64,000 nt of DNA from Candidatus Atribacteria bacterium (GTDB taxonomy: Bacteria; Atribacterota; JS1; SB-45; 34-128), in NCBI GenBank assembly GCA_003451675.1, contig DMCY01000019.1, positions 9,866 through 73,865 on the forward strand, given 5' to 3'. The notes beneath the pieces were generated by a model, which saw nothing but the letters and a program-made list of their open reading frames with translations, had not been told where the DNA came from and ran no database searches. Numbering within the stretch: the first letter of the stretch is position 1; every line of letters begins with the position of its first letter. The translations under genes were made by a program, and so were the position numbers. Below are positions 9,949 to 21,054 of this stretch, piece by piece.

Positions 9949-10300
9949 TTTATAAATCCTTTTAAATTAAAAACTTAAAGTAAAAAGCTATATCGGTTAA
10001 TTGGTTACTTAGTTAGCTAGTTAGCTGGTTTAATGCTAACTTATTAACTAACTAATCCTATATCCTATCAGCTAATCTTCTTGATGCGATAAAAAATACG
10101 CTCTCACTTCTGTTTCTTTGTTTTCTTTTTTATGCGATAAAAGATGTTAAACTAAGATTGATTTGTCGCTTCGTTCCTCGCAATGAAATTTTTATTTTTA
10201 AATTATATGTTTTATTTTCTTAACCAACTAACCAGGCAACCAACTAACCAACTAACTGATTCTTAACTAGATACGATTCACGAGATACGAGATACGGTTT
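9949..10300. repeat. Intergenic repeat block
   Basis: No gene. GGTTAATTGGTTACTTAGTT array facing TTATTAACTAACTAA at about 9993-10055; TGCGATAAA repeated near 10085 and 10132; AACCAACTAACCAGGCAACC array at about 10212-10260; GATACGATTCACGAGATACG run to about 10297. Confidence 0.75.
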
Positions 10301-11212
10301 TTATTTCCGATATGCTATTACTACTCTTTCTATCCCCAAATAATCTTTTATAATTTCTATATCTTCATCAAAATTATTATCTTTTAGAATTAATTCTTCA
10401 ACCATTTTCGACTGATTCAAACCCACTTCTAAGGCTAGAAAACCATTCTTTTTTAAATATTGAGGACTTTTCTTTATAATTTTACGATAATAACCTAAAC
10501 CGTCAATTCCTCCAAATAAAGCAATCCTGGGTTCATTATTTTTTACTTCGGGAGACAATGATTTAAAATCGTAAGAATTTATATAAGGAGGATTTGAAAT
10601 AATTCCATCTAAGTTGTTTTTTTCAATTCTACCGATAAAAGGTTCAAATAAGTCTCCCTGTAGAAATATTATTTTATCTTTACAATCATGTTTTTGAGCA
10701 TTTTTTAATGCTATTTGCAAAGAATTTTTAGAAATATCGGTTGCGTAGATGATAACATCTTCTATAAATTTAGCTATACTTATAGCAATTACACCTGTAC
10801 CGGTTCCTAAATCTGCTACCTCTAAATTATCAGAATATTTATAGTTTTTTAATTTTTTAATAGCTTCTTCTACCAAAATTTCTGTCTCGGGTCGGGGGAT
10901 TAACACTCCTTTTTCTACCAAAAAATCCATCCCCATAAATTCTTGATGTTTAGTTATATACTGGAGAGGAATTTTTTTTATTCTTCTCTTGATCATATCT
11001 TCTAATTGTAATTTTTCTTTGTTTTTTAATTCTCTATCACCATTTAAATATATCTTACTTCTATTCATTTTTAAAAAATAACTTAATAGAATTTCCGCTT
11101 CTCTTTCTGAATTTATTATTCCCTTATTTTTAAATATTTTGTTAATATTTTTTAAAGCTTGTCCTACAGTTTGAAATTTATACTTATTTTCCAACATTGT
11201 TTTAAATTTCAC
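10301..11212 (-). CDS. prmC: Release factor glutamine methyltransferase
   Basis: Up to 303 residues from GTG at 11212; an ATG at 11197 gives 298, and neither has a clear ribosome-binding site because the start lies inside the prfA 3' end. The SAM-binding loop DLGTGTG is at 134-140 and the glutamine-recognising NPPY at 207-210. It methylates the Gln of the GGQ motif of release factors, here encoded by the adjacent, overlapping prfA. A helical N-terminal domain (about 12-90) typical of PrmC is present. Confidence 0.93.
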   Translation of the reverse strand: MKFKTMLENKYKFQTVGQALKNINKIFKNKGIINSEREAEILLSYFLKMNRSKIYLNGDRELKNKEKLQLEDMIKRRIKKIPLQYITKHQEFMGMDFLVEKGVLIPRPETEILVEEAIKKLKNYKYSDNLEVADLGTGTGVIAISIAKFIEDVIIYATDISKNSLQIALKNAQKHDCKDKIIFLQGDLFEPFIGRIEKNNLDGIISNPPYINSYDFKSLSPEVKNNEPRIALFGGIDGLGYYRKIIKKSPQYLKKNGFLALEVGLNQSKMVEELILKDNNFDEDIEIIKDYLGIERVVIAYRK

Positions 11213-12260
11213 TGCTCGTTTTTAATTTTTCTGAAAGATTAGCCACTAAATCATTTAAATTTCCTTCTAATACCTCTTCCAAATTATGTAAATTTAAACC
11301 AATACGATGATCTGTTATTCTATTTTGAGGGAAATTATAAGTTCTAATTCTTTCACTTCTATCTCCGGTGCCAACCTGGTTCTTTCTCTTTAGAGCAAGT
11401 TCTTCATGTTTTTCTCTCTCTGCCTTATCTAAAAGCCTTGCCCTTAATATTTTTAGAGCTTTATCTTTATTTTTATGTTGGGATTTCTCGTCCTGACAGG
11501 TGACTACCATCCCGGTTGGAATATGGGTAATCCTAATTGCTGAATCTGTAGTATTAACGCTTTGACCTCCAGGACCGGTAGAACGAAAACGGTCAATTTT
11601 TAAATCATTTGAACTAATTTCCAGTTCAACCTCTTCTGCTTCGGGAAGTATAGCTACCGTAACGGTTGAAGTATGTATCCTTCCGCTTGATTCGGTTATA
11701 GGAACGCGTTGTACCCGATGTACTCCGCTCTCATATTTTAACTTTCCGTATACACCTTTTCCTATTATGCTAAATATTATCTCCTTAAACCCTCCGATTC
11801 CCGTAGGATTGGAACTCATTACTTCAGTTTTCCAACCATTATTTTCTGCAAATCGAGAATACATTCTAAAAAGATCGCCAGCAAAAAGTGCAGCTTCGCT
11901 GCCTCCAGCGCCAGCTCTTATTTCTGCTATACAATTTTTATTATCATGAGGATCTTTGGGGAACATAATTTCTTTTAATTCTATTTCCAAATTAGATTTC
12001 TTCTCTTTTAATTTTTCTACTTCTTCACTAATTAATTTTTTAAATTCTATGTCCTTTTCTTCTGAAAATAATTTTGAGTTTTCTTCAATTTCTTTTATTA
12101 TATCCTTGTATTCTTTGTACTTTAAAACTGCTTTCGAAATATCAGAGTACATCTTTGCGCATTCCTGAAACTTAGCCTGGTCAGCAATAATATTTGGGTC
12201 AGAAAGATTTTTATTTAATTCTTCATATTTTTTTTCTAATTCTTCTAATTTTTTAAACAT
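11202..12260 (-). CDS. prfA: Peptide chain release factor 1
   Basis: 352 residues. The stop-codon reading tripeptide is PIT at 187-189 (RF1-type PxT, not the SPF of RF2), and the catalytic GGQ is at 231-233. The N-terminal coiled-coil domain covers about 1-100. Reads UAA and UAG and triggers peptide release. Overlaps both prmC (11 bases) and the upstream DUF1385 gene (8 bases), indicating a tight operon. Confidence 0.95.
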   Translation of the reverse strand: MFKKLEELEKKYEELNKNLSDPNIIADQAKFQECAKMYSDISKAVLKYKEYKDIIKEIEENSKLFSEEKDIEFKKLISEEVEKLKEKKSNLEIELKEIMFPKDPHDNKNCIAEIRAGAGGSEAALFAGDLFRMYSRFAENNGWKTEVMSSNPTGIGGFKEIIFSIIGKGVYGKLKYESGVHRVQRVPITESSGRIHTSTVTVAILPEAEEVELEISSNDLKIDRFRSTGPGGQSVNTTDSAIRITHIPTGMVVTCQDEKSQHKNKDKALKILRARLLDKAEREKHEELALKRKNQVGTGDRSERIRTYNFPQNRITDHRIGLNLHNLEEVLEGNLNDLVANLSEKLKTSSEI

Positions 12261-13155
12261 TATTTACCACTTCAGATTTTAAATTTTCGTTTTCTCCAGG
12301 CAAAACACCTTTTAATGCTTTTATAGCCACCTCAATCTGGGCATCATCAGGTTCACTGGTAGTAAGTTTTTGAAACCATAATCCAGGCATTACTGCCCAT
12401 TTTATAAAAGTTTTATTCATATTTTTTGCTGATAATTTCAAGATTTCATAAGACAGGCCAGCTATTATGGGAATTATGGCAATCCTATAGGCTATCCTTA
12501 AAAGTAAAGTTTGCTTCCCCAGCAAAGAAAATACCAAAATACTCATTATTAAAACAATAAAAATAAAACTTGTTCCACATCGAGGGTGTAAAGTACTGTA
12601 TTTTTTCACATTATCAACATTGAGTTCTTCGCCTGCTTCATAGGTATATATTACTTTATGTTCTGCCCCATGGTATTCAAATACTCTTCTTATATCTTTT
12701 ATTTTTGAGATAAACAATAGATAAACTATAAATATACTAATTCTTAATAATCCTTCAAATAAATTATAAATAATTATATTAGATAGGTACCTGTCTAAAT
12801 ATCGAGCCATTGCGGTAGGAAGAGCTATAAAAAACACTATAAATAGTGCAAAAGCAATTACAATCGTAAAAAACATTTCTACGTTACTTATTTTCTCTTC
12901 TTCGCCCGTTGCCTGTTCTGCAGAATAAGTTAGCGCTTTCAAGCCAAGCACTAAAGACTCGATTAAATTAATTATCCCTCTAAAAATAGGCCATTTAAGA
13001 AATTTCATCTTATCGGACAATGTCCTTAATTTACCTACTTTTAAAATTATTTCTTTATCTGGTTTACGAACAGCAATAGCATATTTTAAAGGAGATCTCA
13101 TCATCACTCCTTCAATTACTGCTTGACCTCCATAATTACAGTCAGCATTTTTCAT
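12253..13155 (-). CDS. DUF1385 integral membrane protein
   Basis: 300 residues. Conserved family segments: [15 protein letters not shown] at the N-terminus, [20 protein letters not shown] and [11 protein letters not shown] in the middle. Hydrophobic segments lie at about 95-115, 130-150, 195-215 and 220-240. DUF1385 proteins are widely found between rpmE/tdk and prfA in Firmicutes; their function is unknown (a metal-dependent role has been suggested from the conserved His and Cys). Two bases separate its start from the thyX stop. Confidence 0.88.
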   Translation of the reverse strand: MKNADCNYGGQAVIEGVMMRSPLKYAIAVRKPDKEIILKVGKLRTLSDKMKFLKWPIFRGIINLIESLVLGLKALTYSAEQATGEEEKISNVEMFFTIVIAFALFIVFFIALPTAMARYLDRYLSNIIIYNLFEGLLRISIFIVYLLFISKIKDIRRVFEYHGAEHKVIYTYEAGEELNVDNVKKYSTLHPRCGTSFIFIVLIMSILVFSLLGKQTLLLRIAYRIAIIPIIAGLSYEILKLSAKNMNKTFIKWAVMPGLWFQKLTTSEPDDAQIEVAIKALKGVLPGENENLKSEVVNNV

Positions 13156-13157
13156 TA

Positions 13158-13853
13158 TTATCTATTTACTCCTTCTTCTTTATTTTTTGACCAGGGTTTA
13201 CCACAGGATAATTCCCCTTCGGGGCAAGGTCCTAAAATGCAAGGCGGACCTGCATTTTCAAATATAGTGGGCGCAATACTCTTAACTTCTTTTAACATAT
13301 TCATAGCAACTTCTCTGATCTCCCATTGGGCTCTATTGCAGCATCTTAATTTAAAGATATGCAGTAATTCCCGAGCATTTGCAGTTATTATCATTTTAGT
13401 TGTAACCGCCTGTGGCAAAATATATCTTGCATCTTCTGCTTTTATATTATGATCTAACAATATACGGTAAATTCCGTCTAATTTTTTTATAGCATCGATA
13501 AATATTTTATTTAATTTTTCTTCCTGCGCGATAGATTTTGGAACAATATAAGGAAATCCTTCTTTATTTATTTTAACATACCTTTGGCTTTGTTGAGAAA
13601 AAGAGGCAAGCCGATGTCTTACTAACTGATGGGAGGTGACTCTGGAAATTCCCTCTATAGCAAAAGTAAAAGTTGCATGCTCTAAAACAGAATAATGCCC
13701 TAATTTCATTACTTTTTTAACTAATTTTATTATTGATTCATTACTAAGCTTTTCCCTTAATTCTTCTATTCCTAATGCAGAATAACACAATCTTGCTGAC
13801 TGAGCTACAATTTTTTCAGGGTCTTTAGTGTAATTTATCAACATAACTTTCAT
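13158..13853 (-). CDS. thyX: Flavin-dependent thymidylate synthase
   Basis: 231 residues from ATG at 13853, preferred because GTGAGG lies 8 bases upstream; an ATG six codons earlier falls in the CGTATAT repeat and has no such site. The ThyX signature RHRLASFSQQSQR occupies 79-91 from this start. Converts dUMP to dTMP using methylenetetrahydrofolate and reduced FAD, replacing ThyA. It sits in the pathway between comEB (dUMP supply) and tmk. Confidence 0.95.
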   Translation of the reverse strand: MKVMLINYTKDPEKIVAQSARLCYSALGIEELREKLSNESIIKLVKKVMKLGHYSVLEHATFTFAIEGISRVTSHQLVRHRLASFSQQSQRYVKINKEGFPYIVPKSIAQEEKLNKIFIDAIKKLDGIYRILLDHNIKAEDARYILPQAVTTKMIITANARELLHIFKLRCCNRAQWEIREVAMNMLKEVKSIAPTIFENAGPPCILGPCPEGELSCGKPWSKNKEEGVNR

Positions 13854-13910
13854 AGAATTAACCTCACTCATCTCGTATATCGTATCTCGTATATCGTATG
13901 TCGTATATAG

Positions 13911-14270
13911 TTAAAGCTTTTTAATTAAACTTGAAGTCATCCTGCAAATATGATCTAATTTTTCAACCAGTTTTTCTTCTTCATTTTCATTTATATATTT
14001 TAACTCTTTTGCGATAATTATTTGCGTTTCTAACTCAGCGCAACTTCCTAAAGTGATAAACAGAAATTGTTTATACTCTTTATTGTGAAACCTTTTAAAT
14101 CCTTCGGCAATATTAGAAGGTATAGAAATTGCAGAACGTCTTAATTGTGAAGTTAAGCTGAATAATTCTTCTTTGGGAAATTTCTTAGTTAAAATATAAA
14201 CATCATTAATGATCTCTATCCCTTTTTGCCAAATTCTTAAATCTTTAAAACTTTTAATTTTTTCTTCCAT
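13911..14270 (-). CDS. Four-helix-bundle protein (23S rRNA intervening-sequence protein family)
   Basis: 119 residues, all predicted helical, with the family segments FKDLRIWQKGIEI, LTSQLRRSAISIPSNIAEG and the helix near KQFLFITLGSCAELETQI. Members were first noted inside intervening sequences of 23S rRNA genes, but many are free-standing; the function is unknown, possibly a small oligomeric nucleic-acid-binding scaffold. Here it interrupts the thyX-tdk gene run and is flanked on both sides by short CGTATAT/CGATATA repeat runs (about 13872-13910 and 14281-14306), which looks like an insertion into the operon. Confidence 0.85.
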   Translation of the reverse strand: MEEKIKSFKDLRIWQKGIEIINDVYILTKKFPKEELFSLTSQLRRSAISIPSNIAEGFKRFHNKEYKQFLFITLGSCAELETQIIIAKELKYINENEEEKLVEKLDHICRMTSSLIKKL

Positions 14271-14309
14271 TTTTCTCCAATACGATATACGATATACGAT
14301 ATACGAAAT

Positions 14310-14888
14310 CTATTCCTTAGGTACTTCATGACATTTACGACATCTTGCCTCATAGCTTTCTTTTGCTCCAATCAATATGGTTGGATCGCTATACTTTGCT
14401 GGCTGACCATTTACTAATCTTTGAGTTCTGGAAGCCGTATTACCACAAACCATGCAGATAGCTTGCAACTTATCTATGTATTCTGCTACTGCAAGCAATT
14501 TAGGTATTGGGCCAAATGGTTCCCCTCTAAAATCCTGATCTAAACCTGCAATAATTACTCTTTTCCCTTGGTCGGCAAGTTTTTGGCAAATGGGCATAAT
14601 ATCCTCATCATAAAATTGAGCTTCATCAATAGCGATTACCTCAGTATCTGGTTCTATTCTTTCCAAAATTTCTTTTGATTTAGTAATATTTATAGCTTCA
14701 ACCTTAGTGCCATTATGCGAGTAAATATACTGAACGGCGTATCTATTATCAATAGTTGGTTTAAATACCTGAACTTTTTTTTTGGCAATTTGAACTCTAC
14801 GAACTCTTCTTATTAATTCTTCACTCTTTCCGCTAAACATGCTCCCACATATAACTTCGATCCAACCAGTGTTTACACCTTCACGCAT
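14310..14888 (-). CDS. tdk: Thymidine kinase (type II)
   Basis: 192 residues. Walker A GSMFSGKS at 15-22, DEAQF at 88-92 with the catalytic Glu89, and a structural zinc site of Cys145, Cys148, Cys183 and Cys186 in the lasso region. Phosphorylates thymidine to dTMP for salvage. Upstream is a clear hairpin terminator (15001-15035), so tdk probably begins a transcript that runs into thyX, DUF1385, prfA and prmC. Confidence 0.95.
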   Translation of the reverse strand: MREGVNTGWIEVICGSMFSGKSEELIRRVRRVQIAKKKVQVFKPTIDNRYAVQYIYSHNGTKVEAINITKSKEILERIEPDTEVIAIDEAQFYDEDIMPICQKLADQGKRVIIAGLDQDFRGEPFGPIPKLLAVAEYIDKLQAICMVCGNTASRTQRLVNGQPAKYSDPTILIGAKESYEARCRKCHEVPKE

Positions 14889-15198
14889 TTCTTCCCTCCT
14901 CTACACTATAAAATTAGTTGATAGTGAATAGTCGTTAGTTGTTAGTTGTTAGTTTAAATCTCAAAACTTTAAGGAAATTCCTATACAATTAGATAAATAT
15001 AAAAAGACAGAGCCTTATGAAAGCTCTGTCTTTTTATATTTAAATTGATTCATCATTTTATTACAAATATTCTTAAATAATATCTTTTTCCCGTTCATAT
15101 TTTTTATTCTTGTAATCATTCATCAAAAACTTTTTCTATTTCTTTTTTAATGGAATACTCATTTTTGAAATCATTTAAATATTTTTATGATAGTATCA
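14889..15198. other. Gap between tdk and rpmE
   Basis: No gene seen. Holds a short TTAGTTGTTAGTT run at about 14920-14955, the terminator described separately, and about 150 AT-rich bases after the rpmE stop without recognisable structure. A promoter for tdk must lie left of 15000, but no convincing -35/-10 pair was found. Confidence 0.6.
15001..15035 (-). terminator. Rho-independent terminator downstream of rpmE
   Basis: Perfect 13-bp stem: left arm 15001-15013 (AAAAAGACAGAGC), 9-base loop, right arm 15023-15035 (GCTCTGTCTTTTT). The A and T runs at both ends make it usable in either direction. It is about 165 bases past the rpmE stop and so most likely ends the rho-rpmE transcript. Confidence 0.88.
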
Positions 15199-15420
15199 TT
15201 AATTATCACTATCTTCATCGTTGCTTAAATTGTATTTTTTATTAAATCTCTCAACTCTTCCTGCAGTATCAATTATCTTTTGTTTACCGGTAAAAAGGGG
15301 ATGACAAGCAGAACATATTTCTACTTTCATATTCTTTTTAGTAGAACCAGTTTCAAAACTGTTACCACAAGCACAACTTATTGTTGTTTTTCCATATTTT
15401 GGATGTATATCTTTTTTCAT
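15199..15420 (-). CDS. rpmE: 50S ribosomal protein L31
   Basis: 73 residues with the zinc-binding C+ form motifs: CAC near 16-18 and CSAC near 36-39, followed by HPLFTGKQK. Large-subunit protein bridging to the small subunit. Its position after rho is the usual one in Gram-positive bacteria. The acidic Asp/Ser/Asn C-terminal tail extends a little beyond the usual end. Confidence 0.95.
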   Translation of the reverse strand: MKKDIHPKYGKTTISCACGNSFETGSTKKNMKVEICSACHPLFTGKQKIIDTAGRVERFNKKYNLSNDEDSDN

Positions 15421-15523
15421 TTTACTATTCCTTTAACTTCCTTTTGTTAATATTATTAGATTAAAAACATAAGAAATTATAACATATTATTATTTTAAGG
15501 TCAAAAATTAAATCAGTATCTCG

Positions 15524-15604
15524 GAATTGGGGTCAGGCTTCACAACTTCACATTTTCTGTTTTCGTTTTAATTTTTGTGAAGTTGTGAAGCCTGACCCCA
15601 ATTC
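15524..15604. repeat. 29-bp perfect inverted repeat between rho and rpmE
   Basis: Arms 15524-15552 and 15576-15604 are exact reverse complements, separated by a 23-base T-rich loop; the core of each arm is GGGGTCAGGCTTCACAACTT. No T run follows, so it is not a standard terminator. The GGGGTCAGGC ends resemble the REP/RAYT-type elements found in many genomes, but no transposase is present in the window. Confidence 0.9.
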
Positions 15605-15614
15605 TATCCTCTTA

Positions 15615-16865
15615 TCAAATATCCTGTTCTTTAATAGAACCTAAAAACTCTTGATTATTCTTTGTCTTTTTTAATTTATTAATCACTAATCTTACCGCAC
15701 CCAGAGATGGTTGTGAAGCTAATACCCTTCTTAGTAACCATATTTTTTGTAATTTCTCTTTAGGCAGTAATAATTCTTCTTTTCGAGTACCTGATTTCTT
15801 AATGTCAATTGCCGGAAATATTCGATTTTCAGAAAGTTCTCTATCTAACCTTAATTCCATATTACCAGTACCTTTAAATTCCTCAAATATTACATCATCC
15901 ATTCTGCTCCCAGTTTCCACTAAAGCGGTGGCAAGTATAGTCAAGCTACCTCCTTCTTCAATATTTCTCGCTGCCCCAAAGAATCTTTTTGGTAAATAAA
16001 TAGCACTTGAATCTAAACCACCGGATAGAGTTTTGCCACTTGTTGGAATAGTTTGATTGTAAGCTCGCGCTAATCTCGTAATGCTATCTAATAATATAAC
16101 TACATCTTTCTTTTGCTCTACTAACCTTTTAGCCCTTTCCAGGACAATTTCCGCTACTTTTATATGATTACTGACAGGTTGATCAAAAGTAGAGCTTATC
16201 ACTTCAGCTTTTACTGATCTTTGCATTCCGGTTACTTCCTCCGGTCTTTCATCAATTAATAAAACCAGGAGATTTATCTCTGGATGATTAATTGTAATTC
16301 CATTAGCAATCTTTTCTAATAAAATTGTCTTACCTGCTTTTGGAGGAGAAACTATTAGACCTCGTTGACCTTTCCCAATTGGTGAAAATAAATCAATAAT
16401 TCGTGTTGATAGTCCACCTGATTTATTTTCTAATTTAATCATCTTTTCGGGAAAAAGAGGAGTAAGGTTTTCAAAATCTATTCTTTCTTTAGATAATTCT
16501 GGATCTTCGTGGTTAACTGCTTCAATTTTTAATAAAGCATAGTATCTTTCTCCTTCTTTAGGAGGTCTAACTTGGCCTGAGACAAGATCACCAATACTAA
16601 GATTAAATCTTCTTATTTGAGAAGGGGAAATGTAAATATCATTTTCACCTGGCAAGTAGCCTCCTGTTCTTAAAAAACCAAATCCCTCATTCATAATCTC
16701 CAAAATTCCCTCAGAAAACATATAACCCTTTTTCTCTGTTTCGGCTTGTAATATTTTGAAGATCAAATCCATCTTTTTTATTCTGGAAAAATTATTAATA
16801 TTATATTCTTTTGCAATTTTACATAAATCGTTAATCTTTTTTTCTTTTAATTCTGTTAAAAGCAA
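15615..16865 (-). CDS. rho: Transcription termination factor Rho
   Basis: 416 residues. Start is TTG at 16865, set by a GGGAGGT ribosome-binding site (16874-16880) 8 bases upstream; no ATG is suitably placed. The N-terminal helical domain (about 1-45) is followed by the cold-shock-like RNA-binding fold with GFGFLR at about 61-66, and the ATPase Walker A PPKAGKT at 174-180. Hexameric RNA helicase that ends untranslated transcripts. Precedes rpmE. Confidence 0.95.
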   Translation of the reverse strand: MLLTELKEKKINDLCKIAKEYNINNFSRIKKMDLIFKILQAETEKKGYMFSEGILEIMNEGFGFLRTGGYLPGENDIYISPSQIRRFNLSIGDLVSGQVRPPKEGERYYALLKIEAVNHEDPELSKERIDFENLTPLFPEKMIKLENKSGGLSTRIIDLFSPIGKGQRGLIVSPPKAGKTILLEKIANGITINHPEINLLVLLIDERPEEVTGMQRSVKAEVISSTFDQPVSNHIKVAEIVLERAKRLVEQKKDVVILLDSITRLARAYNQTIPTSGKTLSGGLDSSAIYLPKRFFGAARNIEEGGSLTILATALVETGSRMDDVIFEEFKGTGNMELRLDRELSENRIFPAIDIKKSGTRKEELLLPKEKLQKIWLLRRVLASQPSLGAVRLVINKLKKTKNNQEFLGSIKEQDI

Positions 16866-17248
16866 ACTGTAAGACCTCCCTTTATATATATAATTAGATT
16901 TTATTAATATTTTTAAAACATTTATAATATTTAAATTAATAGCTTGGTTATTTCTAAACGAATTTAATAATAAATTACTGATGTATAAAGCTATTTTTAT
17001 CCCGTAAGATCAAAAAATATTTTTCCACCGACACTTTCTAACAAGAAAATATCTTGAAGTAGTAATGTTATTAGAAAATTCATTAAAAAGGGGGCTATTG
17101 AAGAGTTATCCTTTTAATATACTATGTCCAATTACATTTTATCACTAATGTTTTATTATTACAAATATTTTTATTTTTTTATTACTTGAAAATATCGAGT
17201 TAAAAATGCTATAAATGTAAAGCTATAAACTCAGACCTAACTTATCTA
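16866..17248. other. AT-rich gap upstream of rho without the usual repeats
   Basis: Apart from the rho ribosome-binding site nothing could be assigned. This is one of few long gaps in the window with no octamer or heptamer array. Rho genes are often autoregulated by their leader, which would suit a 380-base untranslated region, but no specific structure was identified. Confidence 0.5.
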
Positions 17249-18025
17249 TTAATTTTTAACTGATGATTTTCTCTGCCTCTCTAAACATTTTCGAATTAAT
17301 TCCAAATCACTGGGTTTATCTAAATCAATCATTATTTCTGGATATGATACCATAACTGCAATAGAATTATAACCAATTATGTCGGTTACTCTTTTTTCTA
17401 TTTCCTCTAAGGTTAAAGTTTTAAATAAAAATTTTAATATAAACTTAAGGCCTAATATTTTAGCATATTTCCAGGTAGATTTTCTGTTTTCAAATAGTTC
17501 CTTAATTAATTCTTTCTTTTGATAAAATACCTCTGGTTTAAAAAATACAATATTTCCTCCACAGAATATTCCTTCTTTCATTTTTACATAAGTTCTCTCG
17601 GCTTCGGGATATTTTCTCATAATATTTTCTTTAGTTATTATAGGGTAACCAATGTAAGCTTTTCTTTTTGTGCATATTTCTATAAATTCATCAATTGCTT
17701 TAGGAGTAATCAGGGGAATATCAGAGGTTAAAAGTAATAAATTATCATTGGAATTAAAATATTTTAACCCAATCTCCATATTTTCAAGTATAGAATTACC
17801 GGGATTTAACATTTCTTCAACTTTTTTACCTATATAAGGATGAAGTTCATTTTTTGGACTTACCACTAAAATTTTATCAATATTTTCTGAATTATTTAAC
17901 GCATCAACAATATATTCAATCATAGGTTTACTGTCTATCATAATTAGAGCTTTGTTGTTTACATTCTCAGCAATTTCTAAGGGTCCTTTTTCTTTTGCAC
18001 CTGCTAATACCAAAGCATTAAACAT
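17249..18025 (-). CDS. NTP-transferase-fold (MobA-like) nucleotidyltransferase
   Basis: 258 residues. The Rossmann-like NTP-transferase start is NALVLAGAKEKGPL, a relaxed form of the LAGGxGTR loop, followed by KALIMIDSKPMIEYIVDAL and the metal-binding LLLLTSDIPLI (Asp near 99). This fold transfers NMP to a sugar phosphate or cofactor. The loop lacks the usual Gly-Gly-Arg pattern, so substrate and even activity are uncertain. Similar proteins occur near rho or pyrG in Clostridia. About 380 bases separate it from rho. Confidence 0.75.
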   Translation of the reverse strand: MFNALVLAGAKEKGPLEIAENVNNKALIMIDSKPMIEYIVDALNNSENIDKILVVSPKNELHPYIGKKVEEMLNPGNSILENMEIGLKYFNSNDNLLLLTSDIPLITPKAIDEFIEICTKRKAYIGYPIITKENIMRKYPEAERTYVKMKEGIFCGGNIVFFKPEVFYQKKELIKELFENRKSTWKYAKILGLKFILKFLFKTLTLEEIEKRVTDIIGYNSIAVMVSYPEIMIDLDKPSDLELIRKCLERQRKSSVKN

Positions 18026-18494
18026 GTTTTTATCACCTACTTATTAACCTAAAATTTAAAATTTATAAAATTTTCCAGTCTACCGGTACACTTATCAATT
18101 TGGTTTGCTAGTTAGCTGGTTTGCTAGTTAATTAGTTTAATATTAATTCATCAATATATTTATGGCTCAACCAGCTAACCAAGTAACTAATTAACTACCT
18201 AACTATATTATCCGCTATACGCTAAGAAACGAGATACGATTTTTATTCTGGTTTCGTTCTTCTATTTTCTTAACTAGTTAACCATGTAACCAACTAACTA
18301 ATTATATACGCTGTACGCTGTACGCTATATATTATTATGTTCTACTTTTTTATATTTTTGTCTTTTGTTGGGCAGACACAAGATCTGTCCCTACTTGCAA
18401 CTTGCATCTTGTAACTTGCAACCTTTTCTTTCTTTACTATATACTAAATATATACTGTTTTTTTATTTCTTAGCTAAATACTATTCACTATTCA
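18026..18494. repeat. Intergenic repeat block
   Basis: No gene. GGTTTGCTAGTTAGCTGG array at about 18100-18140 facing AACCAGCTAACCAAGTAACT at about 18166-18205; TAACTAGTTAACCATGTAACC at about 18268-18300; TACGCTGTACGCTGTACGCT heptamers at about 18307-18328; an imperfect palindrome GGGCAGACACAAGATCTGTC with CCTAC tail at 18371-18394. Confidence 0.75.
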
Positions 18495-20258
<1,764 letters not shown>

Positions 20259-20897
20259 CTATTCATATTGTAAAACATAAATTTGAGTATTTTGGGGTAA
20301 TGTCTCCTTTTTTATTTCGAACTCGCTCGATTCTAATCTTTTTACATTATCTTTATTTGACAGAAATACTTCCACTGGGTCTATAGAGAATTTAATGGCC
20401 TTGGTTTTATAATGCATAGGAACTGTTATCTTAGGTTTAATGTCTTTAATTATCTGAGTGGCTTGACTGCTATTTATAGTATAAAATCCACCCACAGGAA
20501 TAAAAAGAATATCTACTTTACCTATCTCAGCTAATTTGTCAGAATTTAAAATATGTCCTAAATCACCCAAGTGACATAAGCTTAATCCATCAGCCTTTAT
20601 AACAAATATTGTATTTTGCCCTCTCTGACTTCCGTAAACGCTATCATGATAAGATGATATTCCTTTGAATTCCATTTTATGTGATTCTCTACTTACCAGA
20701 CCTTTGAAAACTACCGGCCTTCCTTTTACTCCTCTCACATAATTATGGTCAAAGTGTTCGTGACTAACAGTTACAATATTTACTTTAATCCGAGGGAGTT
20801 TATAGCCAAGAGTTTCATCGAAAGGATCAGTGATAATTTTAATTCCTCTTTCAGATTCAATTAAAAATGAAGAATGCCCTAACCATTTTATTTTCAT
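20259..20897 (-). CDS. Metallo-beta-lactamase-fold hydrolase
   Basis: 212 residues. The metal-binding motif SHEHFDHN is at 45-52, the core opens with KIKWLGHSSFLIE, the third histidine is in LCHLGDLGH and the last in PMHYKTKAI. This resembles the UlaG/UPF0173 branch of MBL-fold proteins, whose substrates are mostly unknown. Stands alone; no operon partner within 150 bases. Confidence 0.85.
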   Translation of the reverse strand: MKIKWLGHSSFLIESERGIKIITDPFDETLGYKLPRIKVNIVTVSHEHFDHNYVRGVKGRPVVFKGLVSRESHKMEFKGISSYHDSVYGSQRGQNTIFVIKADGLSLCHLGDLGHILNSDKLAEIGKVDILFIPVGGFYTINSSQATQIIKDIKPKITVPMHYKTKAIKFSIDPVEVFLSNKDNVKRLESSEFEIKKETLPQNTQIYVLQYE

Positions 20898-21054
20898 TGA
20901 ATATCACCTCTTTTTCGTATATCGTATTTCATCTGGTTGGCTAGTTAGCTGGTTTACTGGTTAATTAGTTTAACATTAAATTCACAAATATGATCGCTCC
21001 TTGACCAGCTAACCAAGTAACTAATTAACTATCTAACCAATATTATACGCTATT
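20898..21054. repeat. Facing octamer arrays
   Basis: GGTTGGCTAGTTAGCTGG (about 20934-20952) faces GACCAGCTAACCAAGTAACT (about 21002-21022), with a short CGTATAT run next to the MBL gene start. Confidence 0.7.

Noticed and set aside
13123..13452. 109-residue plus-strand frame
   Set aside because: Antisense to thyX and the DUF1385 start; residue use is not protein-like.
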